Of a stretch of DNA of 42,462 nucleotides, positions 10,016 to 20,986 are shown piece after piece (position 1 is the first letter of the stretch; every line of letters begins with the position of its first letter). The stretch is from Mikrocytos mackini (lineage: Eukaryota; Endomyxa; Ascetosporea; Mikrocytida; Mikrocytiidae). The stretch is taken from contig JASNJN010000316.1 of NCBI GenBank assembly GCA_030180075.1, positions 1-42,462 of the forward strand, read 5' to 3'. The position numbers and the translations under genes were made by a program. The notes beneath the pieces were generated by a model. That model saw only the letters and a program-made list of their open reading frames with translations, searched no databases and was not told where the DNA came from.

Positions 10016-10888
10016 TTGGCAGGCAGAGATATTGGTCTAATGGAATGCTCGCATATACTTCAAGGTCTTCCTCTTTATAAAAGTTCCCTCGAATTTGTAA
10101 CAATAAATTTATTTGATAATAACGAATTGAATTTATCGGCAAGGAATAATCAAACCATCGTTAAACACAATATATTATATTTCTACAAAAATTGGAAATC
10201 TTCTTTATTGAACCTTAATTTATATCAGTTTGTTAGTAAGTACTTCGTCAAAAATAACAAAATATGTACGAGGAAAACAAACATTGAAGGGAAAGTCATA
10301 AAATTCATCCCTAATTTTATTTATATAAAAGGTTCCGAGAAATACTACAAATATTGTCTACTTCAACTCATTAAATTTAAGCCTTGGACCGAATTGTCTC
10401 ACAACTTTGAAAGTATATTGTCTGAACATGAAAAATCATATTTAATAGATGAATGGGAATCATATTCAAATACCCATCCCGAATTTATAAATTTTGGAAA
10501 GTTTACAAGTATAACATCTGATGATAATCATGAAGAAACATCAGTTACGGAATACATAACCGATGGTATTATTCAAAATAATAGTAGTAATTCGTTATAT
10601 GATTGTTTGTTGCCGGATACAAATGTCGATTCTGATTTGAATATGTCGTATGACGAAGAAAATAGCTTAAATATGCTGTTGATGGATCGTGCTCATAATA
10701 ACAACACTGCTGTAACCCATCTGTCAAATGAAAATTTTTATATACAATATCGTGATTTGGTCGAACGTATAGATGAAATATATGGGTATACCAGCCAATC
10801 TAATCACGATGTTGATGAACAAACGTTGGATATCCAACTAACTCATAAACAAAAAAAAATTATGAATTCTTTTCAGACATTGAATTAA
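10016..10888 (+). pseudogene. Helitron Rep-helicase linker
   Basis: 290 codons in frame with the Y2 segment, opening after a TAA; its first codon is TTG, so it has no proper start of its own. It begins LAGRDIGLMECSHILQGLPL, the region typical of Helitron proteins just after the Rep domain, where E-x2-H-x-L-x-G-x-P-L is conserved. The end (LTHKQKKIMNSF) is the entry to the helicase, after which the frame shifts near 10870. Confidence 0.7.
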
Positions 10889-12201
10889 ATCCTGTTATTT
10901 CACAAAATTTAGTAATAATATTAGGATCTGCTGGGACTGGAAAAACGTTCCTAATAAAATTATTAAAAAATAAATTGAATAATAAAATTGTATTAACTGC
11001 AACCACCGGAAAAGAAGCAATGGATATTGGAACTGATGTCCAAACAATCCATAAAACCGTAAACCTCCCCATAACAAAACCAAAAGAAAAGGAATTATCA
11101 GGTAAGAGTCTATCAATACTTCAAGAAAAATTTAAAAACAAAAAATATCTTCTGATTGATGAATTTTCAATGTTAGGCCAGTTAGAATTTTATTGGCTTG
11201 ATTCAAGACTCAAACAAATAATGAGCAATAACCAAATTTTTGGAGGACTTTCTATAATCCTTTGTGGCGATATATTCCAGCTACCACCTGTAAAAGGCCA
11301 TCCGCTATATGATAAACAATACAAAAGATTTGAAGAACAATTTGGATTCTTTCTTTATCGCGAATTCAATAAAATATTTATTTTGGATAAGATAATGAGA
11401 CAACAAGGTGATGAATCTTCTTTATTTATCACTCTTTTAGAAAATCTTAGATTGGGAAACCAATCTACCAACGATTGGGCGTATTTGAAAAATAATTTTA
11501 TTTATCATGAAAATATTACTTTGCAAAGTAAGGCAATAAAATTATTTGCAACAAACAATGACGCAAAGTTGTACAACCTTCAACAAATATCAATCTCTCA
11601 TGAAAAATTGTTTTACTCAATTGCCAAAGATTCTCATTCGAATATTAAAAACAAAAACATCGAATTATTTGGTGGTCTCGAAACAAACCTATATTTACTG
11701 CTCAATTCCCCGTATTATCTAACCACAAATTTAAATGTGCAACTTGGATTGGCAAATGGTACCTTGGGAACACTAAAGAATGTGTTATTTAAAGACGTGG
11801 ATGGTATATCTCGTCCGAACATCCTTATAATGGAATTTAAAAATATAAACAATAGAACGACAACCAACCCTAACTCGATTCCCATTAAGATGCAGACGAT
11901 TTTTAATGAGTATAATTATAAAGAGAGTAGGACACAATTCCCTGTTAAAAGTGCGTTTGCATTGACGATACATAAGAGTCAAGGAATGACATTGGACAAT
12001 GTAATTGTCGACATAGGAGCCAAAGAGTTTTGCCCAGGATTGACATATGTTGCGCTCAGTCGCATCAAGAAGTTTGAGAATCTTAAGCTTATTCCTTTTA
12101 CCGCAGAACGGTATATGCAAATTAAAAATAGCTTACAAATGAAGATTAGGATTGAAGAATATGAAAGATTAAAAAAATTAGTAAATCAAATAACTAAATA
12201 A
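10868..12201 (+). CDS. Helitron PIF1-like helicase domain
   Basis: The open frame reads SDIELNPVISQNL then GSAGTGKT (Walker A, 10924-10947) and runs to 12201; its first start-like codon is TTG at 10975, so no ATG precedes Walker A. Numbering from 10975: Walker B LLIDEFSML (59-67), GDIFQLPPV (98-106), a Q/R motif IMRQQ (140-144), motif V-like TIHKSQGMTL (331-340) and motif VI YVALSRI (358-364). These are superfamily 1B PIF1/Helitron helicase signatures, and none is broken. This is the best-kept part of the element; a chromosomal PIF1 gene is unlikely because it is contiguous with the Rep relics. Confidence 0.8.
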
Positions 12202-12605
12202 GAAAATAAATATCCTTCTTCACATATTAAAGTTTTATAATATTATAATACCAATAATATTATTTAACGAAATTTGTATTATTATTTATCATAACTTTGT
12301 TAATATTTCATTTGTACTATTCTTTTTAATCTCGTATTCCCATTATTGTTCTAATTCAACAAATCTCACCATATTCCAAACATTGGTTTATGTCGTCCCT
12401 TTTAAAAAATGGTATATATTCAGACCATGTTATAATTACCCCAGATGGTGGGGTGGGGTATGCCTAATTTTGTCATTATTTTATATTCCATTTTTTTAAA
12501 TTATTTATATATGAAAGCGGCATCATAACTGTTGGCTGGTATTTAATAACACATTTTATGAAGAATGTTAGATTATTCTTATATTGTCTTCTAAACTTAT
12601 GAAAC
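12202..12605. other. AT-rich spacer after the Helitron
   Basis: No ORF. Contains AT-rich inverted motifs (around 12238-12265) and a short GC-rich direct/inverted motif (ACCCCAGATGGTGGGG, about 12437). It could hold the Helitron 3' end, but no hairpin followed by CTRR was seen. Confidence 0.35.
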
Positions 12606-12613
12606 ATTATAGT

Positions 12614-12979
12614 TAGAGATTGCACATTGTAAAAAGTTTTGAATTTTCGGAGCGTGGTTTTCAAATACTGCGAATATTCGAATACGAATATTAATTTTCT
12701 CAAATGTTAAAACCCCCAAATACTCGAAAATTTTTATAAATATTCAATTCCAAATGTAAATCACTAACTTACCAAGTGAAAATTGAAATTTTCTTATGGA
12801 ATATTTTATAAACCCCCAGAATTTAATATTTATTCATCTGAAAAATTAACGAATATTCGAATATATTCGAATATTTTCAAAAAATTCATACAAAAAATAT
12901 TCGTTTTCGAATATCAAAACGGAATTTTGCCCAATTATTCGAATATTTTCAAAACGAATATTCGTAAGTGCAATCTCTA
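12614..12979. mobile_element. hAT-type MITE (about 366 bp) with palindromic interior
   Basis: Terminal inverted repeats TAGAGATTGCAC and GTGCAATCTCTA. The flanks attatagt (12606-12613) and tttatagt (12980-12987) differ at one position, consistent with an 8-bp target duplication. The interior is full of the palindromic word CGAATATTCG and partial copies (12669-12690 and 12850-12970). No coding capacity. Confidence 0.75.
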
Positions 12980-12987
12980 TTTATAGT

Positions 12988-14272
12988 ATGAAAATTCCTT
13001 ATGTAATATATTATTAAATTAAGCGTCGTAAGAACCAAACTCGGTGTATTGTTTGATCGATAATTTTGAATAAAATATAGTTTTATTTGACAAATTACTT
13101 CGGGTTGTTATTTTCTATTTGATATTTAGGTGCGCCTACGCTTCGCATTTATTAATCGTGATTACACCTAGTTTTAAAATTATTGATAGGGAACATTTTG
13201 TGGCTGTGGGCACTCGTGCCGGAAAATTGGGTTATGAAGAAATTTCCCCTTCATTAAAGGCGACAATACAGAAAGTACTTCTATATTTAAACAGCGTTAT
13301 TGGCCTAATTAATCATTAACACAGTTACTTAAAATTGTAATTGCCCCTTCCCCGAAAATATTTGTTTTATTCATTCCTTATATTCTATGCTGAGCTTACC
13401 CAACCTGTAATGTTTAAAATGACAATATTGGTATGCCCTTTAAACTTCAGATAGCTTCATATCAACTGAACAAGCTCTTTAAATAAGGAAAATGAGTACC
13501 AATTTTGTCTTTGAATGAAGTTCGAAGAATATAGATCCTAAATAGAAAGTATTACAAAGCTAGATATAAATACAGGCTTCAAGACCCCATAAGAACGTTA
13601 TCAATATTCTTTAATATACAAATATAGTATTTTAGCCAAATACAACAAGGGCTATAAAAAAGAGATAGACAACCAAATACAATAATTGAAATGTGAAGAA
13701 TAGGCAACATGTTAAACGGGGTCAGAATCTCAGCATAAAGAAGACCTTGGGAGGAAGAAAACTAGGAAGATGATATACGAGAAAGTTAACAGCAAATAAG
13801 CAAAAGCAGAAACAGGAAGTGGTGTTAATAGCATAATTGTGGTATAAACACAGTTAAACTACAATAACACCACCCATTACGGTTTATGCAAATATACGCC
13901 ACTGATATGTTCGGTATAAACTCCAAATTTTTGGGAAATTATTCGTAAAAATTCTAGAGCCTCGTTAATAGTGCTGTATACACATTTAATAAATTATAGA
14001 AAATTTTAGAAAAATTATTTATCTTCATAAAAAATATTGTCCCAAAACAATTTCTTTTTAGATTTTCAAAAATTTTGCATTTTTAATTAGCGAGGTTTCT
14101 TCCAATATGTTATTTTACAGTTCCGACCATCTGAACAGCCTTTATGTGTCGATATATATCCCACACATCAGAAGTCAAAATAGGGTCAAACTACCTCGAA
14201 TTTTGGTTAAACATTAATACCACTCAGTTTAAATCTCAGTATTATCCACTGGCATTAATCAGGTGTTTAAAC
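12988..14272. other. Gene-poor region with one unexplained small ORF
   Basis: Mostly AT-rich. A 66-codon frame at 13119-13319 (plus) has a coding-like stretch including DREHFVAVGTRAGKLGYEEI, with no family recognised and no ATG at a sensible place. It could be a gene relic. The remainder (13320-14272) shows nothing recognisable. Confidence 0.3.
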
Positions 14273-14660
14273 CAGAGATGAGCATTAGGCCCCAATCTCG
14301 TTCCGACACCGACCCGGCCCGATTTTCGGCTGGTCGGAATCGGAAATTTTTCGACAAAAAATCCAAAACTTATAAAGGAAATTTGGTATACTTATTGTGG
14401 TGAAATGGGGTGATTTTTGTATTTTATGGACAAACAAACTTATATAAATAAAAAAAAATATTCCAAAATTCGGAAGAACATAGCCATTAATAAAAAATTC
14501 GAGCCTGAAAAAATCAATAATTTTGGTATTTTCCTTTATAATGGTCTTTAGGGTTTTGTTGAGAATTTTTGATGATTTTGCATGTTTTTCCAACTGCTTC
14601 CGACCATTTCCGACCCGAACGGGTCGGAAATGGTCGGGTTTGGCCCCATTTTTCCAAAAA
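14273..14660. repeat. GC-rich inverted-repeat segment upstream of hAT copy A2
   Basis: Starts CAGAGATGAGCATTAGGCCC, resembling a hAT terminus (CAGAGATGGGCA type). It is rich in CCGAC/GTCGG words at both ends (14305-14345 and 14600-14640), with an AT-rich middle. The right part contains a perfect palindrome. It may be the left terminal and subterminal region of the hAT element whose transposase begins at 14781; the matching right end was not found after 16591. Confidence 0.45.
14600..14637. repeat. Perfect 38-bp GC-rich palindrome
   Basis: CCGACCATTTCCGACCCG (14600-14617), a 2-base AA centre, then its exact reverse complement (14620-14637). The arms contain CCGAC words repeated elsewhere in this subterminal region. 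Possible transposase-binding site or snap-back duplication. Confidence 0.9.
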
Positions 14661-14780
14661 ATGCACACGATATCCATGTCTTATTTTATGGGATTAAAAA
14701 TTAAAAACAACAGCACAAACATGTATATATATTATTGTTAGCTCTTATATTGTATTTTATCTTTTTAAAAACTTAAATTG

Positions 14781-16591
14781 ATGGAAAATTTCCCAATACA
14801 AAATTTTACTTTAGGCGACTATGTGAAACAAAGTGACAGGTCAAAACTAAGCCTATATAAGCCCAATTCAACTTCAAAGGCCTGGGAGAAGTTTTCGAGA
14901 GTGAAAGAGTTCGATGTTGCTGTCTGTGATTCGTGTGGGAAAAGCTATAAATATAACAGCAAGTCTACAGGTACATCATCTCTACTCATCCATTCGTGCA
15001 TAAACTTGCAAGAATCTACAGTTATTCCCTATCTCGAAACGGTTTAAATGAATCCCAACTTAAAAGATGCGATAAATAAGGCTATCTTGGATTTTGTTAT
15101 AAAGTGTTGGCTGCCATTGAGATTGGTTGAGAATCAGGATTTTATTAAATTCCTAAACGTTCTTTCTGTTCTGTTTCATAGAAATGTTGTTAAGCTTTCT
15201 TCAGAACAACTTTTACATCGAACTACCTTTTCTAGGAAAATAATAGACATTTACAACGAGAGAAAAACAGATTTCATTAACAGCATAAAAGATTTACATT
15301 CATACACACTATATACAGACATCTGGACACATAAACCAACAAGCCACAAGTATGTCTCTATTTTCATATCTTTTAAATGCGATGATGGGAAAATGGTCGT
15401 GCACAATTTAGCAACAGAACACATACAAGTAGCAACAAAAGAAAATGTGAAAACAACCATAACAGATACATGTTGCGAATTTGGTTTGGATTTGCAATCA
15501 TGCACAGCTCTAGTTTCCGATGCCGGGACTAATATCTTGAATTGTTTATCGGATACTTCGAGTTTGGTCTGTTTGTGTCATCGTATAAACACGGTAGTGT
15601 CCAATATACTCTCTGAATGTGATCAGCGTATTACAAAGATGATCAAAACATGCACGAAAATCTCCCATTGGTCAAAATACAGCGACTTCTACAATTTTGT
15701 GGGCATAAAATTGCCTTCTATTCAAACTACGAGATGTGATAGTACATTTAGTTTGTTAGAAAAGATACTGTTACATTATGATAAGATTGTGGAGTTTATG
15801 AAAGAAAAAAGGTATCTTAACTGTATTGAAAAGATTCCGAAGAAGCTTATACAAGAAATGGTAAACTTCTTGTCACCATTCAATTTTGTGACAAAATGCA
15901 TGGAAAAGCAAGTTAGCAATCTTTCAGAAGTCTTTCCATTTGTCGTAAGTCTGGAAAAACATTTAACCATTTTGGCCGGAGATAGCAAAGATATAAAGAC
16001 TATTAAATTACTCGCCATCGATATATTGGAAGAAAAGATAAAAATATACAAAAAGCAGGAATACTTGATTTACAAAGCTTATTTTCTCAATCCTTTATAC
16101 TGCAATCATGAAAAATATTTTGGGAACGAAGTGAACAACAATATGCATAAACTTTTAACTGAAGAAATTGAAAACAAAACAAGGACTTACTGCATTGATG
16201 AGGAGATTACTAATTACAAAAATGATAGCGAGATGAAAAAAACTGCAAACGATAGTATTTCTGAAAGTAATAAGTTCTATAAGTCTTATAAATCTTTCAA
16301 AACATCTAAAAGGTCAAACAAGGAACTAAATAACCAGTTGGCCGATTACGAGACAATAGTTATCAGGAAAGCCAACATATAATTGAAAACGAGGATTTGT
16401 TTTGGAAGAAAAACAAAAACAGATTACCCGTTCTTTACGATATCCATCGGCAAATTGACCACGTAATGTGTTCAACTTCACTAGTAGAATCACATTTCAG
16501 CAAACTGGGTTATTATATTAATAATCGAAAAGCTAAGTTGAAGGACGAAAAGTTAAAGGCCTATTCCTTTTTGAATAGCAATACAAAATAG
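14781..16591 (+). pseudogene. hAT transposase, family A copy 2, near full length
   Basis: About 600 codons. An N-terminal BED-type finger (KAWEKFSRV, CDSCGKSY, later HSC) ends at an in-frame TAA (15045-15047); the next codon is ATG and the same frame runs to 16382. The core has YTDIWTHK (first Asp), LVSDAGTN (second Asp), CLCHRINT and TTRC, where sister copy A1 has the conserved TRW. Near 16360 a frameshift leads to the third segment (to 16591), which contains SQHIIENEDLFWKKN and CSTSLVESHFSKLGYY, the hAT C-terminal dimerisation domain with the catalytic Glu. One nonsense codon, one frameshift and the lost Trp make it inactive, but it defines the full length of family A. There is no intron evidence. 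Confidence 0.85.
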
Positions 16592-17898
16592 TTAAATATT
16601 GATTACATTAGTACATTATAAGCTAAAGTTCCATTTATTTTGTTTTGTTTAAAAGGTTATATGAACCAATAAACACATAATTTTTAAATTTAAATGAGTT
16701 TTTTAATAAATAAAATTCGTATTTAATTTCCCATATTTTCCCTATTGTTTTTCTCAATTTTATCAAGAAAAGCCATCATCAGATTCACAAAGAAACTGTA
16801 AAAGAAGCTACAACCAATGTCCCATTCAATTAAAGTTCGTTAGTCCATTTAACGTTTGATTATAATCCATAAACTCAAATGTAATCCATTACAGATTCAA
16901 CCGCTCTATATATGATTATACTCCCGGATATGAAGTATTTATTTGTTCAAAATGCTTTGAAAAGTTGAATTTTGCTATTTATCTTTGTCTAATAGATTTG
17001 GTTAATTTCCATGCTTTTGGTACACTTTTGTTAAAATTCTCAAACCAAATGCAAATCCATCTTCACATGTTATAGTTTCTTTAAGTTTGAAATTTTAAGC
17101 TCTAAGAAAGACATTTAATTCCTATTCTATTCTATACATTCTACTACTGCCTATTCCGCTGATACGACCTATCTTATCTAACACATCCATCTGTCATTGT
17201 TTAAATTCTTTTCGATTTATGATTTCGATCACGTGTCTTGAATTCGCTTGGTTATTTGTCCATTATTTCATGGTGTGTATATAACCATTTATCTACATAC
17301 TCCTGATTGTTGATAAATTGTATTTAATACTATTATTATAGAATTACATTATTAATTTGATATGCCAATCAAAATATTAGAAATTCAATCTTTTTATCAT
17401 ATACACACCTATTTTAAACCGTAGACTTAGAACTTAGAATTAGAAAAGTGTTCCTATCTTCATTTGTCTTTTAGTCAGCATGTATTTAGTTGATTCGAAA
17501 TACAACATTCAGTCAAACGGCTTTGAGTTGTATTTGAAAAATTTGTAATGTATTTGCTATCTCAAATCGCTGATTTAACATTCAATGGTTCTATTGATTT
17601 TCGTTACTACTTTTTAGAACCATTTTTGCATATGTATTTTCTTTGTGCAATGTATCCAATATCAAGTCAACATTTTGAATGAAGGTTTGATACTTTTAAA
17701 TAGTATATGCTTTTTGTTTTAATTCTATTTTAGTATCATTTCAACTTGTTACCATTTTACTGATAAGTTCAATTTCAAATCCGCACTTCATCTTAATAAA
17801 TAGCATCTTTACCACTGGGCTTGGAACCAGGTTAATTATTAACATATTGTTTCTGTCCTTATTGGTTAGATTTGGGTTGGCTTTAAGCTACTTTAATC
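16592..17898. other. Gene-poor AT-rich region
   Basis: About 1.3 kb with no ORF beyond chance, no tRNA and no terminal repeats recognised. It contains the unlocated right end of hAT copy A2, if that survives. Confidence 0.4.
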
Positions 17899-19636
17899 GG
17901 CTCCACTTCATTTCCCCCGTTTTTCTTGCATTCTCCCCACAGTTTTTCATTTTCCCCGATTCCTACCATTTTCCCCGTTTTTTTAGAAATGGAAGTCTTA
18001 AAAATGATCAAAAAAATGCAGTTCAACAATTTAAAATTTAATGGGTCAGTTTAAAAATTTCTGTAAATTATTATCAGTAAAAAATTTTGAACTTGAATTT
18101 CAAAATTTCCACTGCTTTGTAAATTCGGTAAAAACTTGATTTCCTATAAAGGTATAAAATTTTCAAATATAAACTACCTAATAAAAAAATTCTGAAAATC
18201 AAATTTTTTTGGTGATGAAAACAGCGTTTTTATGGTCTAATTAAAATTTTTTATTTTTCGAAGGGGGTGCATCAGATGGTTTTCAAAAAATGTCGGGCCA
18301 TAAAAACTCAAAATTTTGCATGAAATTTTTTTTGAAATTTATCTATCTAACGTGTTTTCGAGAGATTTACAAATAGATACCTATAAAAATTTTCATGGAT
18401 TTTCTAGTCGAGTTAATATCAAAAAATTAAAAATTCGGGTTAAAACTCACCTTTTTTGGGTCGTCCATATATCAAGTATTTTTTCGAATTTTTATCTCAA
18501 AATTGTTTTATCGTTAAGATTTCGCCCGTTAAAAGCTGTAAAAAATTTTTCAGAAAAAATTTTGTATAAAAATCATATATTTTTGTGCACGACTTTTTGG
18601 ACCAAAATCAAAATTTTTGGTACAAAAAATTCGAAATTTTTTTTTGATGGAAATCAATATTTAAACACTATAAATATCAGAATAACATGTTACCTGAACA
18701 ATAAAATAACTTTTTATGATTTTTTTTGAAAATTTGATCAAAAAAATTTTCGAATTTTTTGTACCAAAAATTTTGATTTTGGTCCAAAAAGTCGTGCACA
18801 AAAATATATGATTTTTATACAAAATTTTTTCTGAAAAATTTTTTACAGCTTTTAACGGGTGAAATCTTAACGATAAAACAATTTTGAAAAAAAAATTCGA
18901 AAAAATACTTGATATATTGAGGACTCAAAAAAGGCGAATTTTAACCTAAATTTCGAAAATTTTGATATTGACTCGACTAGAAAATCCATGAAAATTTTTA
19001 TAGGTATCTATTTGTAGATCTCTCAAAAATACATTTGCTAAATAAATTTCAAAAAAAATTTCATGNAAAATTNTGAGTTTTTATGGNCCNACNTTTTTTG
19101 AAAACTACCNGATGTACCCCCTTGGAAAAATCCAAAAAAANTTTTTTTTCAAAAATTTTAATTAGACCATAAAAACGCTGTTTTTATCACCAAAAAAATT
19201 TGATTTTCAGTATTTTTTTATTAGGTAATTTATATTTGAAAATTTTATACCTTTATAGAAAAACAAGTTTTTACCGAATTTACAAAGCAGTGGAAATTTT
19301 GAAATTCAAGTTCAAAATTTTTTACTGATAATAATTTACAGAAATTTTTAAACCGACCCATTAAATTTTAAATTGTTGAACTGCATTTTTTTGATCATTT
19401 TTAAGACTTCCATTTCAAAAAAAACGGGGAAAATGAAAAAAAATTACGAAAAAATTTTTGAAACCGAAAATCCTTAAAATGTGATATTATCGTTATATAT
19501 TCGTCTAAGAAGTTTTAAATCGATTTCTAAAAAAAGCGGGGAAATGATGGGGATCGGGGAAAATGAAAAAAATTCGGGGAGAATGCAAGAAAAGCGGGGA
19601 GAATGCTAGAAAAACGGGGAAAATGAATTTCAATCC
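17899..19636. mobile_element. Giant foldback element E4 (about 1.74 kb)
   Basis: The two halves are inverted copies around a centre near 18.70 kb; for example the GTGCAC word at 18585 pairs with that at 18794, and 18041 with 19361. The left end reads GGCTCCACTTCATTTCCCCC; the right end reads GGATTGAAATTCATTTTCCC inward. Subterminal arrays of about 20-bp units carry CCCCG / CGGGGAGAATG words (17912-17980 and 19535-19620). The core around 18320-18570 is nearly the same as 26410-26660 in E3. The ORF at 18316 is low-complexity palindrome sequence, not a gene. No clear target duplication was seen, suggesting an older insertion. Several undetermined bases (19066-19141). Confidence 0.8.
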
Positions 19637-20980
19637 TGTATACACCGGTTTAACCATAACAACTTTAGCTTTCTGGTCACAACGAAAACATCCTGGTTAA
19701 TATCTTACAAGTAGTAAACATCCTATGTATCATGTTATAACTTTATAACAAAAGAGAAACACCTTTCTAACTCTAACATGTATATAACGTCGAGTTTTTT
19801 TATCCATGAAGTTAGCAATGATGTAGGAAGTCAACAATGCTCAGGAATAAAAAACAATATTCATTCTGTATTGTTTCGATCTTTAATCTCTTTTAAATAT
19901 CCTTATCTGTTTACCTTCTCTTATCAACCCTTATTTTGTTCTACATTAAAACAGTTTTTTTTTATCTTCTTTCTAAACAAATTCATAGCGATAAAGACCC
20001 AATCCACTAAAGCATGTGGGGTGGGGGTCGGAGTTGTTGGAGGTTGCCGAGTGAGAGACTTTGGACGACAAATATGAGAATTTGCACGAAGATCCTGTTA
20101 CTTAGCTAATAGTAAAGAGTGATATGGTCAATCAAGTTTATAACGTTGAACTGCTTTTATAAAATGCTCTGGAAGTGTGTGATTCATTGAGCAATTTGAA
20201 GACTTTCAAATTTTAGTCGTCTTGTTTAGAACTTCGAAGTTGACACATATAGTCGTAATAAGTAAAACAGCGAAGAATTCGCTACCCTAGTCCAAACATA
20301 TGTGACTGTCTCGTATTACTGAAGCTGTGAACATAATTTATATAGTTGTCTTTATCGCGGCTGTGATCCTATACAAACGCAGAACGGTAGAGTTAGACAA
20401 GATTTTAGGAGGCATTATGAAGAATACCACTCTACTCACGTTCAAGTTTACAATTTTGTGTACTTTTGGATGAGGAAACCCAATAGAATAAGCAAATAAC
20501 GAAATAAAGGAAGTATAAGTAACTTAGAATGATGTGGTTGTGTTCTTTGAGAAACATGTTTATGTTAGTCGGGCTCAGTTTTCTTCCATGGTTTGTTTGT
20601 ATCTAACATGTGTGTCGGGGGCAATTTTAGCTCCCCTAAGTCGACAGTGTTCTTCAAACTTTCTAGTTTTGTAATTTTGTTTATATGTGAACTATAACTA
20701 CTCATGGTGGCAAAGCAGCCTGTAAACCAAGCTATTTCCATGGTTTGTATCAAAACTGAATAAGAATGGTTATCTTACTTGATTCAAAATTGATGTCAAA
20801 GTTTAAAGTTTTTAAAGTTTAAAAAAGATCCTTGTGGGTATAAGGACTGTGGAGCGTTCTGAAAGTTAATTTTCAAGAGTTTGGGTTTGTACAAATGTTA
20901 AAAAAACTGAGATAAACTGAAGAGATAAACTAACAACTACATACAAACTTACTAAGACCAGATTTAGAACGTGAACAACA
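19637..20980. other. Gene-poor region between E4 and hAT copy B1
   Basis: Short frames only (for example 19778-20077), none with recognisable features. Slightly higher GC than the foldback DNA. The left non-coding end of hAT copy B1 should lie here, but no TAGGTGCGG-type terminus was found. Confidence 0.35.
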
Positions 20981-20986
20981 GGTTAT

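Larger units (their letters stand above)
7468..12201 (+). mobile_element. Decayed Helitron/Helentron (OTU-Rep-helicase)
   Basis: One ancestral Rep-helicase protein is spread over three frames. Order: OTU-like segment (7468-7830), Helitron N-terminal region (about 8040-9249), HUH motif IHIHG (9321-9335), Y2 motif YLTKYVTK (about 9885-9910), linker (10016-10888), PIF1-type helicase (about 10870-12201). Interruptions are an in-frame TAA at 7636, frame changes near 9240 and 9345, TGA at 9830, TAA near 10000 and a frameshift near 10870. An OTU module is known from Helentron/Helitron2 elements. No terminal hairpin plus CTRR was found, so the ends are undefined. Confidence 0.85.

Noticed and set aside
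14285-14677. 130-codon minus-strand ORF
   Set aside because: Covers the inverted-repeat segment upstream of hAT copy A2; no protein features.
15045-15047. In-frame TAA/TGA codons as evidence for stop-codon readthrough
   Set aside because: Stops of different types occur alongside frameshifts in all decayed transposases, while the host-type genes have none; ordinary decay suffices.
18316-18729. 137-codon ORF inside E4
   Set aside because: Low-complexity Phe/Lys/Ile-rich peptide produced by one arm of the foldback; the core is shared with E3 without a conserved reading frame.
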